Positions 1 to 12,457 of a DNA stretch of 64,000 bases are shown here, one piece after another. Under the pieces are notes generated by a model that was not told the DNA's origin, searched no databases, and was given only the letters and a program-made list of their open reading frames with translations. Location: positions 23,216,755 through 23,280,754 of the forward strand of contig CM022670.1 in the NCBI GenBank assembly GCA_012295275.1, given 5' to 3'. Every line of letters begins with the position of its first letter. Position 1 is the first letter of the stretch. The DNA comes from Chrysomallon squamiferum. Lineage: Eukaryota; Mollusca; Gastropoda; Neomphalida; Peltospiridae. Position numbers and translations under genes: made by a program.

Positions 1-119
1 TAAATTACGATATTATATTATGCATAATAATAATAATAATAACGAAAATAATAATGATAAAATAATAATAATAACGATAACGATTATAATAAAATAATAA
101 TAAATAATAATTTGAAAAT

Positions 120-462
120 AATTATATTTAAAATGTTTTAAAATAAAATTAGTTATAATAATAACGATATATATATATATGTGCCCAAAATACAACGAAA
201 GATGATTTCAAGATGAAATAAAACACACTTTTGAAATACTGATATTTAAAATGTTTTTTGCTTAAAATAAAAAATTTTTTACAACGATATATATATATAT
301 ATTATTATTAAATTGACATCATAAAATAAATATATATCGTAAAATTTTGTTTTATTTTATTTTAAAACATTTTAAATATCAGTATTTCAAATATATATAT
401 ATATATATATATTTATATGCCCAAAGATACAATTTCAGTGATCGGAATGAAATAAAACACAC
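120..462. repeat. Nested direct and inverted repeat in the ELOVL intron
   Basis: The block around 230-297 (TTTGAAATACTGATATTTAA, then an ATGTTTT stretch and ACGATATATA) recurs in reverse complement at about 331-391. Two further sequences recur directly: the word with TGCCCAAA and GAATGAAATAAAACACACT-like sequence at about 181-230 and again at 416-462, and ATATTTAAAATGTTTTAAAA at about 126 and 242. The arms differ by small indels. The arrangement fits a fragmented dispersed repeat or a foldback that formed inside the intron. No coding capacity is seen. Confidence 0.65.
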
Positions 463-504
463 TGGTTGATTTCTTTTATACGATTTCTTTGTTGTTATTT
501 TTAA

Positions 505-506
<2 letters not shown>

Positions 507-559
<53 letters not shown>
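507..559. repeat. (ATT)n microsatellite
   Basis: About 50 bases of ATT triplets grade into TAC/TACCAC triplets at the right end, about 60 bases before the elongase splice acceptor. Confidence 0.9.
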
Positions 560-560
<1 letters not shown>

Positions 561-622
561 TACTACTACCACTACTACTACTGTTATTATTAATTTTAAA
601 ATATTTTTTGTTTTTGTTTCAG

Positions 623-808
623 ATTCAGTTCGTTATAGTTGTCGTTCACGCGGCATATTCTCTTACCCTGGAACCCTGTAATTTCCCTTTCAGCATCAAT
701 GTGTTCATGATCGTGTACGCAGGATTCTTGTTGATGCTTTTCGCCAAGTTCTACAGGAAGTCTTACATCAAGCCAGAAAAATCTATCATGTATGGCAAAG
801 GAAAATGA
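623..808 (+). CDS. Terminal exon of an ELOVL-family very-long-chain fatty acid elongase (partial)
   Basis: The exon opens after a polypyrimidine tract and AG (621-622) and ends at TGA 806-808, giving about 61 residues. It begins IQFVIVVVHAAYSL and continues with a Cys-Asn-Phe-Pro motif, a hydrophobic helix and LLMLFAKFYRKSYIK. This is the layout of the end of ELOVL elongases: the last two membrane helices, the conserved C-x-[FY]-P between them, and the N/K-FY-x-x-[ST]-Y signature before a short basic cytosolic tail. ELOVL enzymes sit in the ER membrane and catalyse the condensation of malonyl-CoA with a long-chain acyl-CoA, the first step of each elongation cycle. The catalytic HxxHH box would lie in exons left of the window. 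The tail ends in Gly-Lys-Gly-Lys, with Lys at -3 but not at -4 or -5, so it is not a textbook di-lysine ER-retention signal. Subfamily (ELOVL1/7, 4, 2/5 or 3/6 type) cannot be set from this exon. No initiator Met is expected in a terminal exon. Confidence 0.86.
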   Translation: MQFVIVVVHAAYSLTLEPCNFPFSINVFMIVYAGFLLMLFAKFYRKSYIKPEKSIMYGKGK

Positions 809-1400
809 TTGGTTGTCATCTCGGACAAGCTCATAACTTTACTATGCAAAACACTTAAATTAGTTTTAACTGGTTTGTAAAAGCATCGACAGCTCTGTCC
901 CGGTGAAATTGTACACAGATATTTTTTATTTTGTTTTTAGCAAACAAGACGTACCAGAGATATTGCGAACAGTGGTGTAGCTTGAAGAAGGGCAATATTA
1001 TAATCACCTCCTTTATGCACGCACATGTATCAAGAATTCTCTGTGCAGTATATTTCGAACTTATTTAATATTTTAGCTACTGGTGCACTCTTTAACTTTA
1101 TAATTCCACAAGATTTGAAGAAAACCTTCTGGATTCATTATTCTACAATGTTCTCAAATGCGTCGTCTTTTCTACGTTTTCTACTATGTGTGACACAAGT
1201 GTCTAGGTTATATCTGTGTGTCCAAATGTAATAGATAATTTGTTATGATGAAGTGATCATTAGATTGTTTCAAATAATATTCAAATTGCATTGTTTATTT
1301 TATTTATGAAACATAAAATTATTAAGTGACATGGTTTTTAAATTAAATGTTTTGATTTTAAATGCAAGTACGCAAAAATAAATACATGGCTGTAATACAT
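809..1400 (+). other. Probable 3' UTR of the ELOVL-like gene
   Basis: Sequence after the stop is AT-rich and without a recognisable protein. The first well-placed AATAAA lies at 1377-1382, followed by GT-rich and T-rich bases, so an end near 1395-1410 is reasonable. Further AATAAA-like words between 1400 and 1580 and near 2865 could give longer isoforms. The end is not fixed by any transcript evidence. Confidence 0.5.
1377..1382 (+). terminator. Candidate polyadenylation signal AATAAA
   Basis: A canonical hexamer lies about 570 bases after the ELOVL stop. In such AT-rich DNA the hexamer is common by chance, so this is only the most plausible of several. Confidence 0.4.
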
Positions 1401-2972
1401 TATAAAATAGAGTTTTAATTACAAAATAAAATTGTACAATGAATTTAAAATTATTTATTTTGTACATGTGCCAGTGCCTTTTTCTGTGTCGTTCCGCCTG
1501 TGTTTAACTTGGCTACTCTTCCAGTTTTATGCTTACATCAGAAGTGTCCATCTCCTGCGATGCTATAAATAAAATTTTAATAATTTCAATATTTTAAAGT
1601 CATACCCAACTGCCTAGCTTCAATTTTAATAGCATTTAGTTCTGTTATATTATTTATTTATGTATTTATTTTTTTTTTTTGATGGAATTTATAAAGTATT
1701 TCATGATGTAGAAATACGTAATAAACATTTCATGACACGAATTCAGAAAACAAATAGCTGAAATAGGTTTATAATTAAATGCCATTAACGTGTCATATTT
1801 ATCAGTTCGAGCAGAAACATGTTGAAATTAATTATTATGAACTATTCATTCACACAAAAAAAAAAAGAAAAAAAAAAAAAAACCCCCCCCCAAAAAATGC
1901 TATTTCCTACACTAGCATTTAATAATTTTATCGCTAAATGATGTTCCTTTTTAACAACATTTCCAAAATGTTCACCAACCCGATATTTATATTTTTTGTT
2001 TTTAATTTATTGTATGTTTTTTTTCTCTTCTTCATTTTTCTTCTCTCCATTATTTTCACCTTGATACCATAATGATGAAACCGACTGTAGTATAAACAAT
2101 TTCAGGTCTCTCAGACATCAGGTTTATTAACTTCTGTTCAAGTGATGAAATTGCTCCGTGTGTCCATCGACTGAGCAACAGTTATATGCTTGGAACAAAT
2201 GTAAATTCGATCACGAAATCGTGTTTTTTATTTTATGATGTCATATTTATCTTCATTCAGACCAACTTGCTTTGAAATAGTTGATCTTATTTATTCCAGA
2301 GCTTTGCACTAGTCGGGGTCATTATTGTTCATTTTTAACACAATATTATGATACTGAAAAAAAAAAAATAATAATAATAATAAAAATTAGAAAAATTAGA
2401 AAAAAATAAAAATAAAAAATAGAAAAAAATAAAATTGAAAATTTGGTTCGCAAGTTATATCTGCTGTTGAACAGGGGACTCAGTTGTACTAGGTTTTTTT
2501 CGCAATATTCCCTATAACGTTTTAAAAGGAAACAAAATACTGATATTTAATGAGCAAGCCATATATATTTATATCACACAACATACAGCTAGCTTGTAGT
2601 AAAAATTAAAGATAATCAAATAAAACTAGCCAAATATTATTGACGTTTAAATATAAATGTTCTTACATATTTATTTCAGGTTATGTTTATGTTTAGAGGT
2701 GTGCTTAATTGTTATTTAAATAATTAGACTTAGATGTTTCATATAAAAAATGATTACTGTTATTATTATTTTTTTAAATCTCAGATAATTAACGTTATTT
2801 GCGTGTTTGTGAAGGAACTCTATATGCTATTGTGAATGTTGGTTGTGTAGATGTAACGAAAACAATAAATTAATACTCTTTTATCATTTTAATACTGTTG
2901 TCGTTTTTATTGACCAGATATATATGTATGTGCGTGAGTGATGCGTGTCTATGTTTGAATGCATATATATAT

Positions 2973-2976
<4 letters not shown>

Positions 2977-3003
<27 letters not shown>

Positions 3004-3004
3004 T
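2977..3004. repeat. (TG)n microsatellite
   Basis: About 14 TG units with imperfect TGTA-type repeats continuing to about 3055. Confidence 0.9.
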
Positions 3005-3917
3005 TGTGTATCTATGTATATATTTATTTGTGTATGTTTATATATGTATATTGATAAACGTGTGAATGCATTTAGAGTGCCAGGTAGTTTGTTGCAGAAT
3101 CAATTCGTTTTGGCTGTTTTCCTTTCAGCTGCCCTACACCAGAGATTTATTAAAGACTATGAATGTTCTTTCGTTTTGTGAGCAGAGGTTCAGAAAAATT
3201 CCTTAATCACCGAGCTTCTTCTGCTATTATCTGTGTGGCCTTCACCAGTACGTATGACACTATACAGCAGAGCATCAAATATATGTTAAGTTAAATTTAA
3301 AATATATATGTATATTCCTTTATTCCTGCGAATGCATGTGAGTTTATATGTATTCTGTGAGTAAAGTACTTAATAACAGTCAGTTATTGACTGCAAACTT
3401 TTCAAAAAGTCAATATAATTTTCTCTTTTTTTTTTTTTAAATTCACACAGAAAAATTGATTATCTGTCACGAGTAATTAGTGAGTTCACTTAAAAACAGA
3501 CGAACCTTCTGTTTTATGGAGGTTCCCGCTGATTAATTACAGCGTACTGGAAGAAAATCCTATTTTTCTTCTCTTTTCAGTCTTTAATTCTATATCAGAC
3601 ATTCTGCCGGAGCGTGTCACATTTATTTTGAATTATTACTAATGAGAACTGAATTTAGGCGTACAGAAAATAACATTACATCTTGTCGATAAACAGTTTA
3701 GGAGGATAATTTAGATAGTTCGCTTAGACCAGTACATGTAATGAAATTATTTTTAAAATATTAAAAGTAAGTGTTTGAAATATTATTATTATTATTATTT
3801 TTTTTTAATTAGTTAGTTAGTTAGTCAGTTACGTTGTTTGTTAATTGTTAATGAAATATTTTTATTATTTAGAATGTTTCTCTAAATACATTCAAAGCTA
3901 TTAAACATACAAGCAAA

Positions 3918-3949
<32 letters not shown>
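3918..3949. repeat. (AC)n microsatellite
   Basis: About 15 uninterrupted AC units. Confidence 0.9.
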
Positions 3950-3950
<1 letters not shown>

Positions 3951-4490
3951 TTGATGCAAATATAGAAAATGTCTCATACTGAAATTGACGATCTTTTGTG
4001 ATTTAAAAAAAAAAAATATATTATTATTATTTTTTTTTTATACAAATATTTTATTTTAAAAATAAAAAATATAAATATCTATTCCTGTAGAAACGATATC
4101 CACTGAATGAATTTGTTTATGTCTACGGTTACCGTTTAAAGTCTACCGACATCGTTGCGATGAAAGACATAACTGACTTCAAACACACCAGTTTTTGCCT
4201 CATTTCAAAGAGAGTCTAGTTACGGACATGATACCCTTTTTTGTATCTGTCTGTCTGGCTGACTGTAATTATATGCACCCAAATGTTAATAGATTGACCT
4301 CTACAGAACTGAAGTAAGAATATTACACATTCATGCTCATTTCTTGAATACAACGTTATTATGTTGGTCCTGTAACTATATGTTATACTGATCGCTGTTG
4401 CAAGAGTTGTTTCCCTTTGATCGTCCGTTTCATTTCTCCACTGTATACTAAAAAGATTTAAAAAAAAGAGTCTGCCATTGAATGTATATT

Positions 4491-4516
4491 GTCTGTCTTT
4501 CTGTCTGTCTGTCTGT
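4491..4516. repeat. (CTGT)n tract
   Basis: GTCT/CTGT tetranucleotides, with related imperfect copies near 4245-4260 and up to 4545; the frame it creates on the - strand (Asp-Arg-Gln repeats) is not a gene. Confidence 0.75.
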
Positions 4517-5154
4517 TCATCTACCTGCATGTCTGTCAGTCTGCCCATCTATTTATCCACCTCCCATTCAGTGACGGGATTCAAAATATTTAACAACAGG
4601 TTTTCTCATTAAAGGCTTGTTTTGGGCTGTCTCACGTCACTGTCTACCAAGTCAAATTATTAATTATTATTATTTTGCCCAATTTAATTTTTTATTATTA
4701 TTATTATTTTTTTTTTTACTAAAACAATGGTTAAAGCATCATATATTAACAATGAGGAGACTGTATGTGTATAATGAAGAGTGATTTATGAACACTAAGC
4801 AAGCATTGTTAACAATCGGTTCGTCAAGCTCTGGAAATTCCATATTCGTACGAATTGATGAAAATAATAATAATAACAACAACTCAGATACTTTAAATTT
4901 GTTTTTCGTTTTGTTTTGGGGTTGTGTTTTTTTTCTTCAAAAAAGACAAAACAGCACAATTTATGATGTCGAGGAGGAAAACGATGGATCATCAAGATGA
5001 GAGAGAACAATACCCCTTCATCAGAAACACGAAACCGGGGGAAAAAAGCAAAAATAACGATGGTGCACGAAAACAAATGAAAATTTTCCAACAGCCGCGG
5101 TTGCCTCACATAATTCTACGATGTGGAAATGTATTTGTGTGCGTCATGAGTCAT

Positions 5155-5400
5155 TTCTGTTAACGTCGCCGTCTGATGGACTAGGATCAGAAACCTTGTC
5201 GCTGGCGATTTGCACTAATCAGAAACGCACTTCCCGGAAAAGTCGTGTTCTGCGACTGCCGGCTTGTTTCTGCTAATTGTCTTGTCCGTGGCAGAGCTGT
5301 CCATTTCGTGACGTTCCCTGACGCAAGTGCTTTCTTACAAACGTCGTCTGGCATTGTCAGAACAACACATTGTCTGTTTTCTTTGAAAATAATTAATTGC
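5155..5400. other. Unique, GC-balanced island
   Basis: This stretch stands out from its AT-rich surroundings by mixed composition and several CpG dinucleotides (ACGTCGCCGTCTG, CACTTCCCGGAAAAG, TTCGTGACGTTCC). Both strands are open for about 65-80 codons, but neither translation resembles a known protein. A regulatory element or old unique sequence are both possible. Confidence 0.3.
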
Positions 5401-5593
5401 TTCGTTTTGGAAGAGGTAATAAAAAGCAAACAACATCATTAGTTTGTTGTTTTTTTCGTAATTACATTATTAACCAAAGACAGGCGACAGACACTTTTAT
5501 AACAATAATAATTAACTAGAAACGACAGTCAATTAAATATAAACAATGTCTTAGCCGTTTGAAGTTTTAATTGTGTCTTTTTCCTTCTTTTTT

Positions 5594-5758
<165 letters not shown>

Positions 5759-5859
5759 AGTAAAGAAAGTATCAGCTTTTTGTTTTGTTTGTTTTTACAG
5801 CTTTGTTCCTTTGTCTCACGAACTATCGCACGTGGTAAACAAAAGTTAACTTGTTGACG

Positions 5860-6389
5860 TTCCGATATGTCAAATATCACTCACACTCTCGATAATGGCC
5901 ATATAACAAAGTTAGGTCAGCATACCTCTCCTTAATTTCACTGCCAAACGCAATTTGCTGCAAACCTCTACTGCTGCCAAATTGAATTTCTCAGAGAATA
6001 CCGATTTAGAGGAAGAAAAGGAAGAACTTTTGATGTCCGTGATTTCTATTCCAATGCCTAATGTGATTTCGTGAAGGATTATCAAGGTGTTACACGTGTG
6101 CATTAAACGGACATTGAATCACTGACGTGATGTTTAGATATTTTTCGAGATGAAGCAATAAGGACGGAGATGTTCAATACGTTTTAACCCTTTAGAAGGC
6201 CGAAGACAGAAGGGAAAAAAAAAAATCGATTTTAGTGACGCCAGCAACAGATTGTTGTTTGCAATGACAAGAACTGGAAAGTTGTACTCTGGATTCAAAG
6301 AGGCGTTAAAACTGCTAGCAGTTAATGTAACGATATCTGAAAGCCGAAACTGCTTAGATTCCGTCAGAGTAAAAGATTGTTAAAAGTTG

Positions 6390-6424
<35 letters not shown>

Positions 6425-6830
6425 AGAATGAAAAACTAAACACAGAGACAAAACATACAACACCCCCCCCCCAAAAAAACCATCAAAACCCAACGAAATC
6501 ACAAAAAAGAAGTAAACCAGTAAAGTTAAAGCTTATATAACATTTTCGCACAGCATACGAGTTACAAGTGCTAAGGCAAATAATCTTTGTTAGTGATTTT
6601 CCAGTGCGTTGCTCACATATCAAATATTTAGCTAGCACTTATTAAAAGAATTAGATTTTTGTTATCAGCATCTTTTTTTTAAGACTCTATCTCTCTCAGT
6701 CTTTTATATCCCACCATGCATCGGAATTAAAAATGGAAGGTTGTTTGACTCTTATTTGACCTAAAACTGTTGTCATCGTCTTCGGTCTACGAGCAAACAA
6801 AATTATTATAGAGTTGTTTATAATTACAGC
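5860..6830. other. Intergenic DNA, no gene seen
   Basis: Mixed unique sequence. It contains a 32-base A tract at 6390-6421 and an A/C homopolymer block at 6463-6479. No exon-like segment was recognised. Confidence 0.5.
6390..6421. repeat. Poly-A tract
   Basis: 32 consecutive A. No SINE or LINE body is recognisable upstream. Confidence 0.9.
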
Positions 6831-7200
6831 AGGGCGTTAATTTCCCGTGATCTCTGCGGAGAGAGACTTTCGATTTGAGAAAATCAGTACAGACATCATT
6901 TGCTAATTTTTCGTAAAAAGACTTTCAAGACGTCGGAAGCACGACGTCATCGCGGAAGATCTTTTCAAAGCACCACAAGAGTTCTGCAGGATCCAGTTCC
7001 TTAGTGCTGATTAATGACTCAGAGGAATGAAGCCAAGTGGATAAATTAAAAGATCATCTATGAAACCCTCGTGGCAGAAAGCTGCGGGGTTAGTACAGAC
7101 GTGGTTCTCATCACCGCTTCTGCGTCACTGGCCTCGCTCGATCCCGATACCTCAGCCTCGGGGTACGAATTACACACTCTAATGAGCTCGCTGGTGAAAA
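6830..7200. other. Unique, GC-balanced island
   Basis: CpG-containing unique sequence including GACGTCGGAAGCACGACGTC around 6930-6949, a near-inverted pair of GACGTC words. It ends in GAA/AAG repeats at about 7203. An ATG-initiated frame crossing it runs straight into the repeats and is probably not a gene. Regulatory function is a guess. Confidence 0.3.
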
Positions 7201-7255
7201 AGCCAAGAAGAAGAAGAAGAAAAAGAAGAAAAAACCACGAGAATATCGAGGCAAG

Positions 7256-7298
7256 ATGTGTGTGTGTGTGTGTGGATTTTTTTTTTTTTTTTTTTTTT
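7256..7298. repeat. (GT)n plus poly-T compound tract
   Basis: About eight GT units followed by 22 T. Confidence 0.85.
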
Positions 7299-7410
7299 CA
7301 AAAAGAAATTTGCCATTCTGAGAACCGGAAAATTCGCTCAAAATGAAATTAGGAAAAATCCACCTGGGTTCCAGTAATAGCTGCCAAGCTGTTTTCTTTC
7401 ATGCTTTTTA

Positions 7411-7430
7411 AAATAATAATAATGATGATG

Positions 7431-7485
<55 letters not shown>

Positions 7486-7526
7486 TAATAATAATATGAA
7501 GAAGAAGAAGAAGAAGAAGAAATAAA
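7411..7526. repeat. (AAT)n / (GAA)n compound microsatellite
   Basis: AAT triplets with GAT interruptions from about 7411, then pure AAT to about 7495, then GAA triplets to about 7520 and AAAT units. Confidence 0.92.
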
Positions 7527-7529
7527 TAA

Positions 7530-8484
<955 letters not shown>

Positions 8485-9457
8485 AAAGGTACAGAATATA
8501 CTCAATATATAAATATATATCATGTATATTCAAAATACAAAAAACCCACAAACAAACATGAGACAAACGAAACGGAATCAGAGAAAGGAAGTTAGATGAA
8601 AGGAATGTCATAATGAAAGAAAGACGACAGATAAACAAACAAACAAAAAGAAAAGAAAAGAAAAGAATCAGCAATGCAGTGTATTTAATACTATTATTCA
8701 TATCCGATTGCCTTTTAAAGATAATGTCAATTTAAAAAACAAAAACAAAAACAAACAACAACAAACATAAAGAAAGCCTTTTGTTTTTTAAACTCAAAAA
8801 TCGGATTTATATTTGTCATCAATCGTGTAGTTTTATTTTGGTGGACTTTTTTTTTCTTCTTCTGACACAAACGCTGGGATCAGACATCATTGAACGTTAT
8901 AAACTCTGTATTCAGACATATTGGTCATTTATCAAGCGAACAGTTGGAGTATCGCGCAGACAATGTAATAACCCATTTGTCGTATTCGTAATTGATGGTT
9001 CTTTCAGCGAGTCAGACCCCGCCACTCAAACTGCCATGAAAATATAATTCATTTGAAAAAGATGTTCACGTGGCAAATGAAAGTTCACAAATCCTTATTC
9101 TAAAATACTGTATACAAAACGAGGCTGCACGTACAGCAAGCAGGGGGCTGAGGAGTGTGAGCTATGTTTATTTAATGTGGATTGTTTTTCTTTTTCTAGA
9201 AGTGATGGAAGGCATTGATAATGCTGAGTGTGCAGTTCGTGTTTTTTTTTAATTATACATTTTAAAGTGAAATTGAATATTATAATGAAGTTAAAGAAAA
9301 TATTACATATCATAAATAAATAAATAAATAAATATTTTTGGACTTTCTGTGCAGTAATGTGTTTGCATTCTAAATATTTCTTAATTACAAAGTTTCCAGA
9401 GTTATAGTTACTGTTAGTCAGAATTTTGAAAATAAATGTAAGAAAACCATTTCTGCA

Positions 9458-9460
<3 letters not shown>
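8485..9460. other. Intergenic DNA, no gene seen
   Basis: AT-rich unique sequence with A/C-rich patches (8640-8775) and a small (AAAT)n at 9310-9333. Short open frames are present but none has recognisable motifs. Confidence 0.5.

Positions 9461-9462
<2 letters not shown>

Positions 9463-9537
<75 letters not shown>
9463..9537. repeat. (TC)n microsatellite
   Basis: About 37 uninterrupted TC units. Confidence 0.95.
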
Positions 9538-9541
<4 letters not shown>

Positions 9542-9629
9542 CCGTGTGATTTGTCTGAAAACACAGCATTATGTCTTTATCTTGCACTCTGTTTGCAGCT
9601 GGATTGTTTGGGGGTGTCTAAGTCTGTAA

Positions 9630-9990
9630 ACTAATTGATTTGCAGTCACGATACAGAGGCGAATATAAAATACAAAAACGGAGCCACAAAGCTTCATGCG
9701 AATCTACCAGACACTGGATTTATTGTAATGGAGGTCGGAGCAATACAAGTTATATTGAAACAAGTTTTGATCCCAATTCATCATCAACTATTCGGCGTGA
9801 AATTCAATTGGGAGCAATCGATGTACATCAGCATTTTGCTAGTCACAGCGTTGTTTGCAAACTGATCTTCACTGGCCCCCAATACTCCTCTCGCATAAAT
9901 CGACAAGAAATTTCAATATTTTTATTATCATTTTTTTTTTTTTATCTAGAAATAAAACAGGGAACTGAACATTTTATGAAGAATGGCTGT
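9630..9990 (+). other. Unique sequence with two overlapping open frames, unrecognised
   Basis: Two overlapping + strand frames (about 76 and 117 codons) cover this non-repetitive stretch. Neither translation shows a domain, a signal peptide or a motif that I recognise, and the longer frame runs through a poly-T tract near 9930. I do not call a gene. It could be unique intergenic DNA or a decayed element. Confidence 0.2.
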
Positions 9991-10317
9991 TAAAGAACGC
10001 TCGGTAATTTCATTTTCACTACCTCCATGACGAAATTATTTTCTTTTCATTTTGTTGTATATGTTTGTAGATGTGCCTGAAATTGTGATCTATACGATGT
10101 TATTTCGTATGTAGCAGAACTAATTTTATATTTGATAATCTCCTATATCGGAAAGAACAGCAAACAATGACAAAAAGAGGGGATCGATATACATAAAAAA
10201 AATTGTTTTTGATATTTGTTTTTAATCTTCTTAATTCAAGGAAATTTTTCCCCAAGTCTATTTTTAGCTGAACAGATCATTCGGTCTAACAGATAAACAG
10301 ACATATATTTTATTTGT

Positions 10318-10360
10318 AACAATAATAAATAATAATAATAATAATAATAATAAAAATAAA

Positions 10361-10393
<33 letters not shown>

Positions 10394-10408
10394 AATAATA
10401 ATAATATA
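10318..10408. repeat. (AAT)n microsatellite
   Basis: AAT triplets with a few AAAAT interruptions; a 22-base A tract follows at 10456-10477. Confidence 0.92.
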
Positions 10409-10539
10409 CATTCATCCTAATTAATATAAAAATGACTACTTGTGGACTGACACAGAAAAAAAAAAAAAAAAAAAAAACGGGTTAGTGATTGAGATAAGTA
10501 CGGCTTGATCAAACCTTGTACTGTTTAGACTTCAGATTT

Positions 10540-10830
10540 AACATCTAAAACAGATATCTCTCTCAGTCCTGCCTGACTTCAATATCACTAAGTGATACGT
10601 CTGCACTTACAAAGGCTGGTGGATCTTCAGTTAATTTGCATTTAATCAGCCAAATATCCGAGTATAGCCAAACAATCACACGATTAAAGAGCAGCGCAGG
10701 ATTAGGTGCAATGATTCAGAGACTGACACCACGCTGGCTTTGATGGCATGAAACATCATCTGACCCGACAAGACTTTAGAATCGAGCAATCAACGCATTA
10801 TTTCGAGTAACGTGAGTTGACGGTCTAAAC
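10540..10830. other. Unique, GC-balanced island
   Basis: Non-repetitive mixed-composition sequence with words such as CACCACGCTGGCTTTGATGG and GATTAAAGAGCAGCGC. No coding signal. Candidate regulatory or simply unique DNA. Confidence 0.28.
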
Positions 10831-11189
10831 ACAACGCTTTAAGTTAGAGATCCTTCATGTGTTTTGAGGCATTAAAACTTTTTATCAGATGGTTTTTGTT
10901 TAAAACGAGTATCGATTTATGGTAGGTCCGCCAAGGCTTCAAAAGGTATGTGAAGTGTTTTACACATGGGCGCCAGTTTTTTTTTGTGGTTTTTTTTTTT
11001 TTTTTTTTTTTCACAGAGTGCTTGCTACATCTTTATAAAAGAATTGCAGCCTAATGATGCGAAGTATGACACACCACAGATACACATCAAAGAGTCGTAA
11101 CATTTACTTCGTTATATTTTAACTTTAATTAACCTTACATTTACAGTCGCCAATGACTTATCTGAATGATAATAAAACGAGTTTGTATT

Positions 11190-12020
11190 TTTTAAACTTT
11201 TCTATATATATATATATATATATATATATGATAGACATGTTTTTGTACAGTTTCTGAGTCGTAAGAGAGGTTTTGTTCTGGTGTCAGTAAATATTTAAAA
11301 ACAGTTGTGAGAGATGTGTAGAAAAAAGAGCAGATCGTGATGTCTCTGTTCTTGATGAAAAGAATCATCATTTAGTATATGAATGATCTCCTTAACGAAA
11401 ACTGTTAAGTATCAAAACTGTTTTGATATATGTATATGTCTGGTATAGTCAAAGAAAAGAATGTAGATGTATTTTCCTTGTGTTAAAAAAAGAATTGATG
11501 TATAGAAGTATAATTTGTAAATTCATTTGGATCTATAAAGATGTGAATTTAGTACTCTGTCTTTGTCTTACGCATAAAAAAGATTTAATGGTTGTATGAG
11601 TATAATATGAATAAAATAAAACATTTTGTGTATATCTGCTTGGTGTGGATTAAAAAAAGTTAGTCAATAAATTCATATGATGTCTTTGAACAAATGTATG
11701 TAGTGTTCTCAGTTTTCCTGCTGTTTTATAATTAGCTATGGATATATTTAATTTGCACTGAAAGAACTTTGTAAAGATTTTTCAGTTTGGATGTATATAA
11801 AAAAGAAAAATTAAAGGTTCTCAGTAAGCATTATGTTAACAAACGTTTGGTGAATGGATTCATCTGCTGTTAAAAAGTGTTTGGTTTCTATGGTGTTAAC
11901 TCAAAAATAGTCTGGTTACATCTGGTAATTATAAAGATGTAAATTTAATATTCTGTGTTTGCCTGGTATTTAAAAATAATTCAGTGAATGGATGCATCTA
12001 GTATGTACAGAATTAATAAT
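11190..12020. repeat. Degenerate tandem-like repeat region
   Basis: Several diverged words recur. TATAAAGATGTGAATTTAGT near 11534 returns as TATAAAGATGTAAATTTAAT near 11931. GTGAATGGATTCATCTG near 11851 returns as GTGAATGGATGCATCTAG near 11982, with a looser copy near 11664. A GAGTCGTAAGAGAGGTTTTG word near 11257 resembles the left arm of the 12458 hairpin. This looks like an old, decayed repeat cluster. A (TA)n tract lies at 11204-11229. Confidence 0.4.
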
Positions 12021-12457
12021 GTTTATCTGAAAAAGAAAAGAGTTAAATATAAACATACACACAGAAACCAGAACAATTTCTCTTATTGTCTTACATTTAT
12101 TTCTTGAATAACATTTATGGCATATGTACACTGTATATGAACACACACACAAACACGCACATAAATTATAAGACGCTGTAACATACAGCGAATTTGCTTC
12201 TGTATTGTGTATTTATAAACTTCTTTGATATCTGTAAACGGAATGTCCTTGTTATAGCCATGAACAAATAAACAAAGGAGATCTCAGAGAATATATTCAA
12301 ACTTTGAAAATCTTGTCATTTCAGTGTGTTTTGTGTTTATGTAACATAAACCTCGGTTTTGTGTTCAGATAATCAAGCTAGTATTCTAAACTTAATGAAG
12401 TATAATGAACAATAGTTTTATCAGTGTCTGTGATATTATTTTATTCTTAGCACAATT

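Larger units (their letters stand above)
1..622 (+). other. Last intron (3' part) of the ELOVL-like gene
   Basis: This stretch lies directly upstream of the elongase terminal exon and ends in a T-rich tract followed by AG at 621-622, a normal 3' splice site. It is extremely AT-rich, carries AAT/ATT runs and (TA)n tracts, and contains a nested repeat described separately. The donor site and all upstream exons lie outside the window, so intron length and phase are unknown; the reading frame begins with a whole codon at 623 if the intron is phase 0. Confidence 0.75.
1400..5150. other. AT-rich intergenic DNA with scattered simple repeats
   Basis: No gene is seen. The stretch contains A/C homopolymer runs (1858-1892), AAT/AAAT patches near 2360-2430, a (TG)n tract, a (CA)n tract, a CTGT tract and several poly-T runs. 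An open frame around 3096-3181 has a faint resemblance to the ELOVL end and is discussed as a finding. Confidence 0.6.

Noticed and set aside
6390-6421. Poly-A and poly-T tracts as retroposon tails
   Set aside because: I compared upstream sequence of several tracts (6390, 17969, 41440, 51101) and saw no shared body or target duplications.
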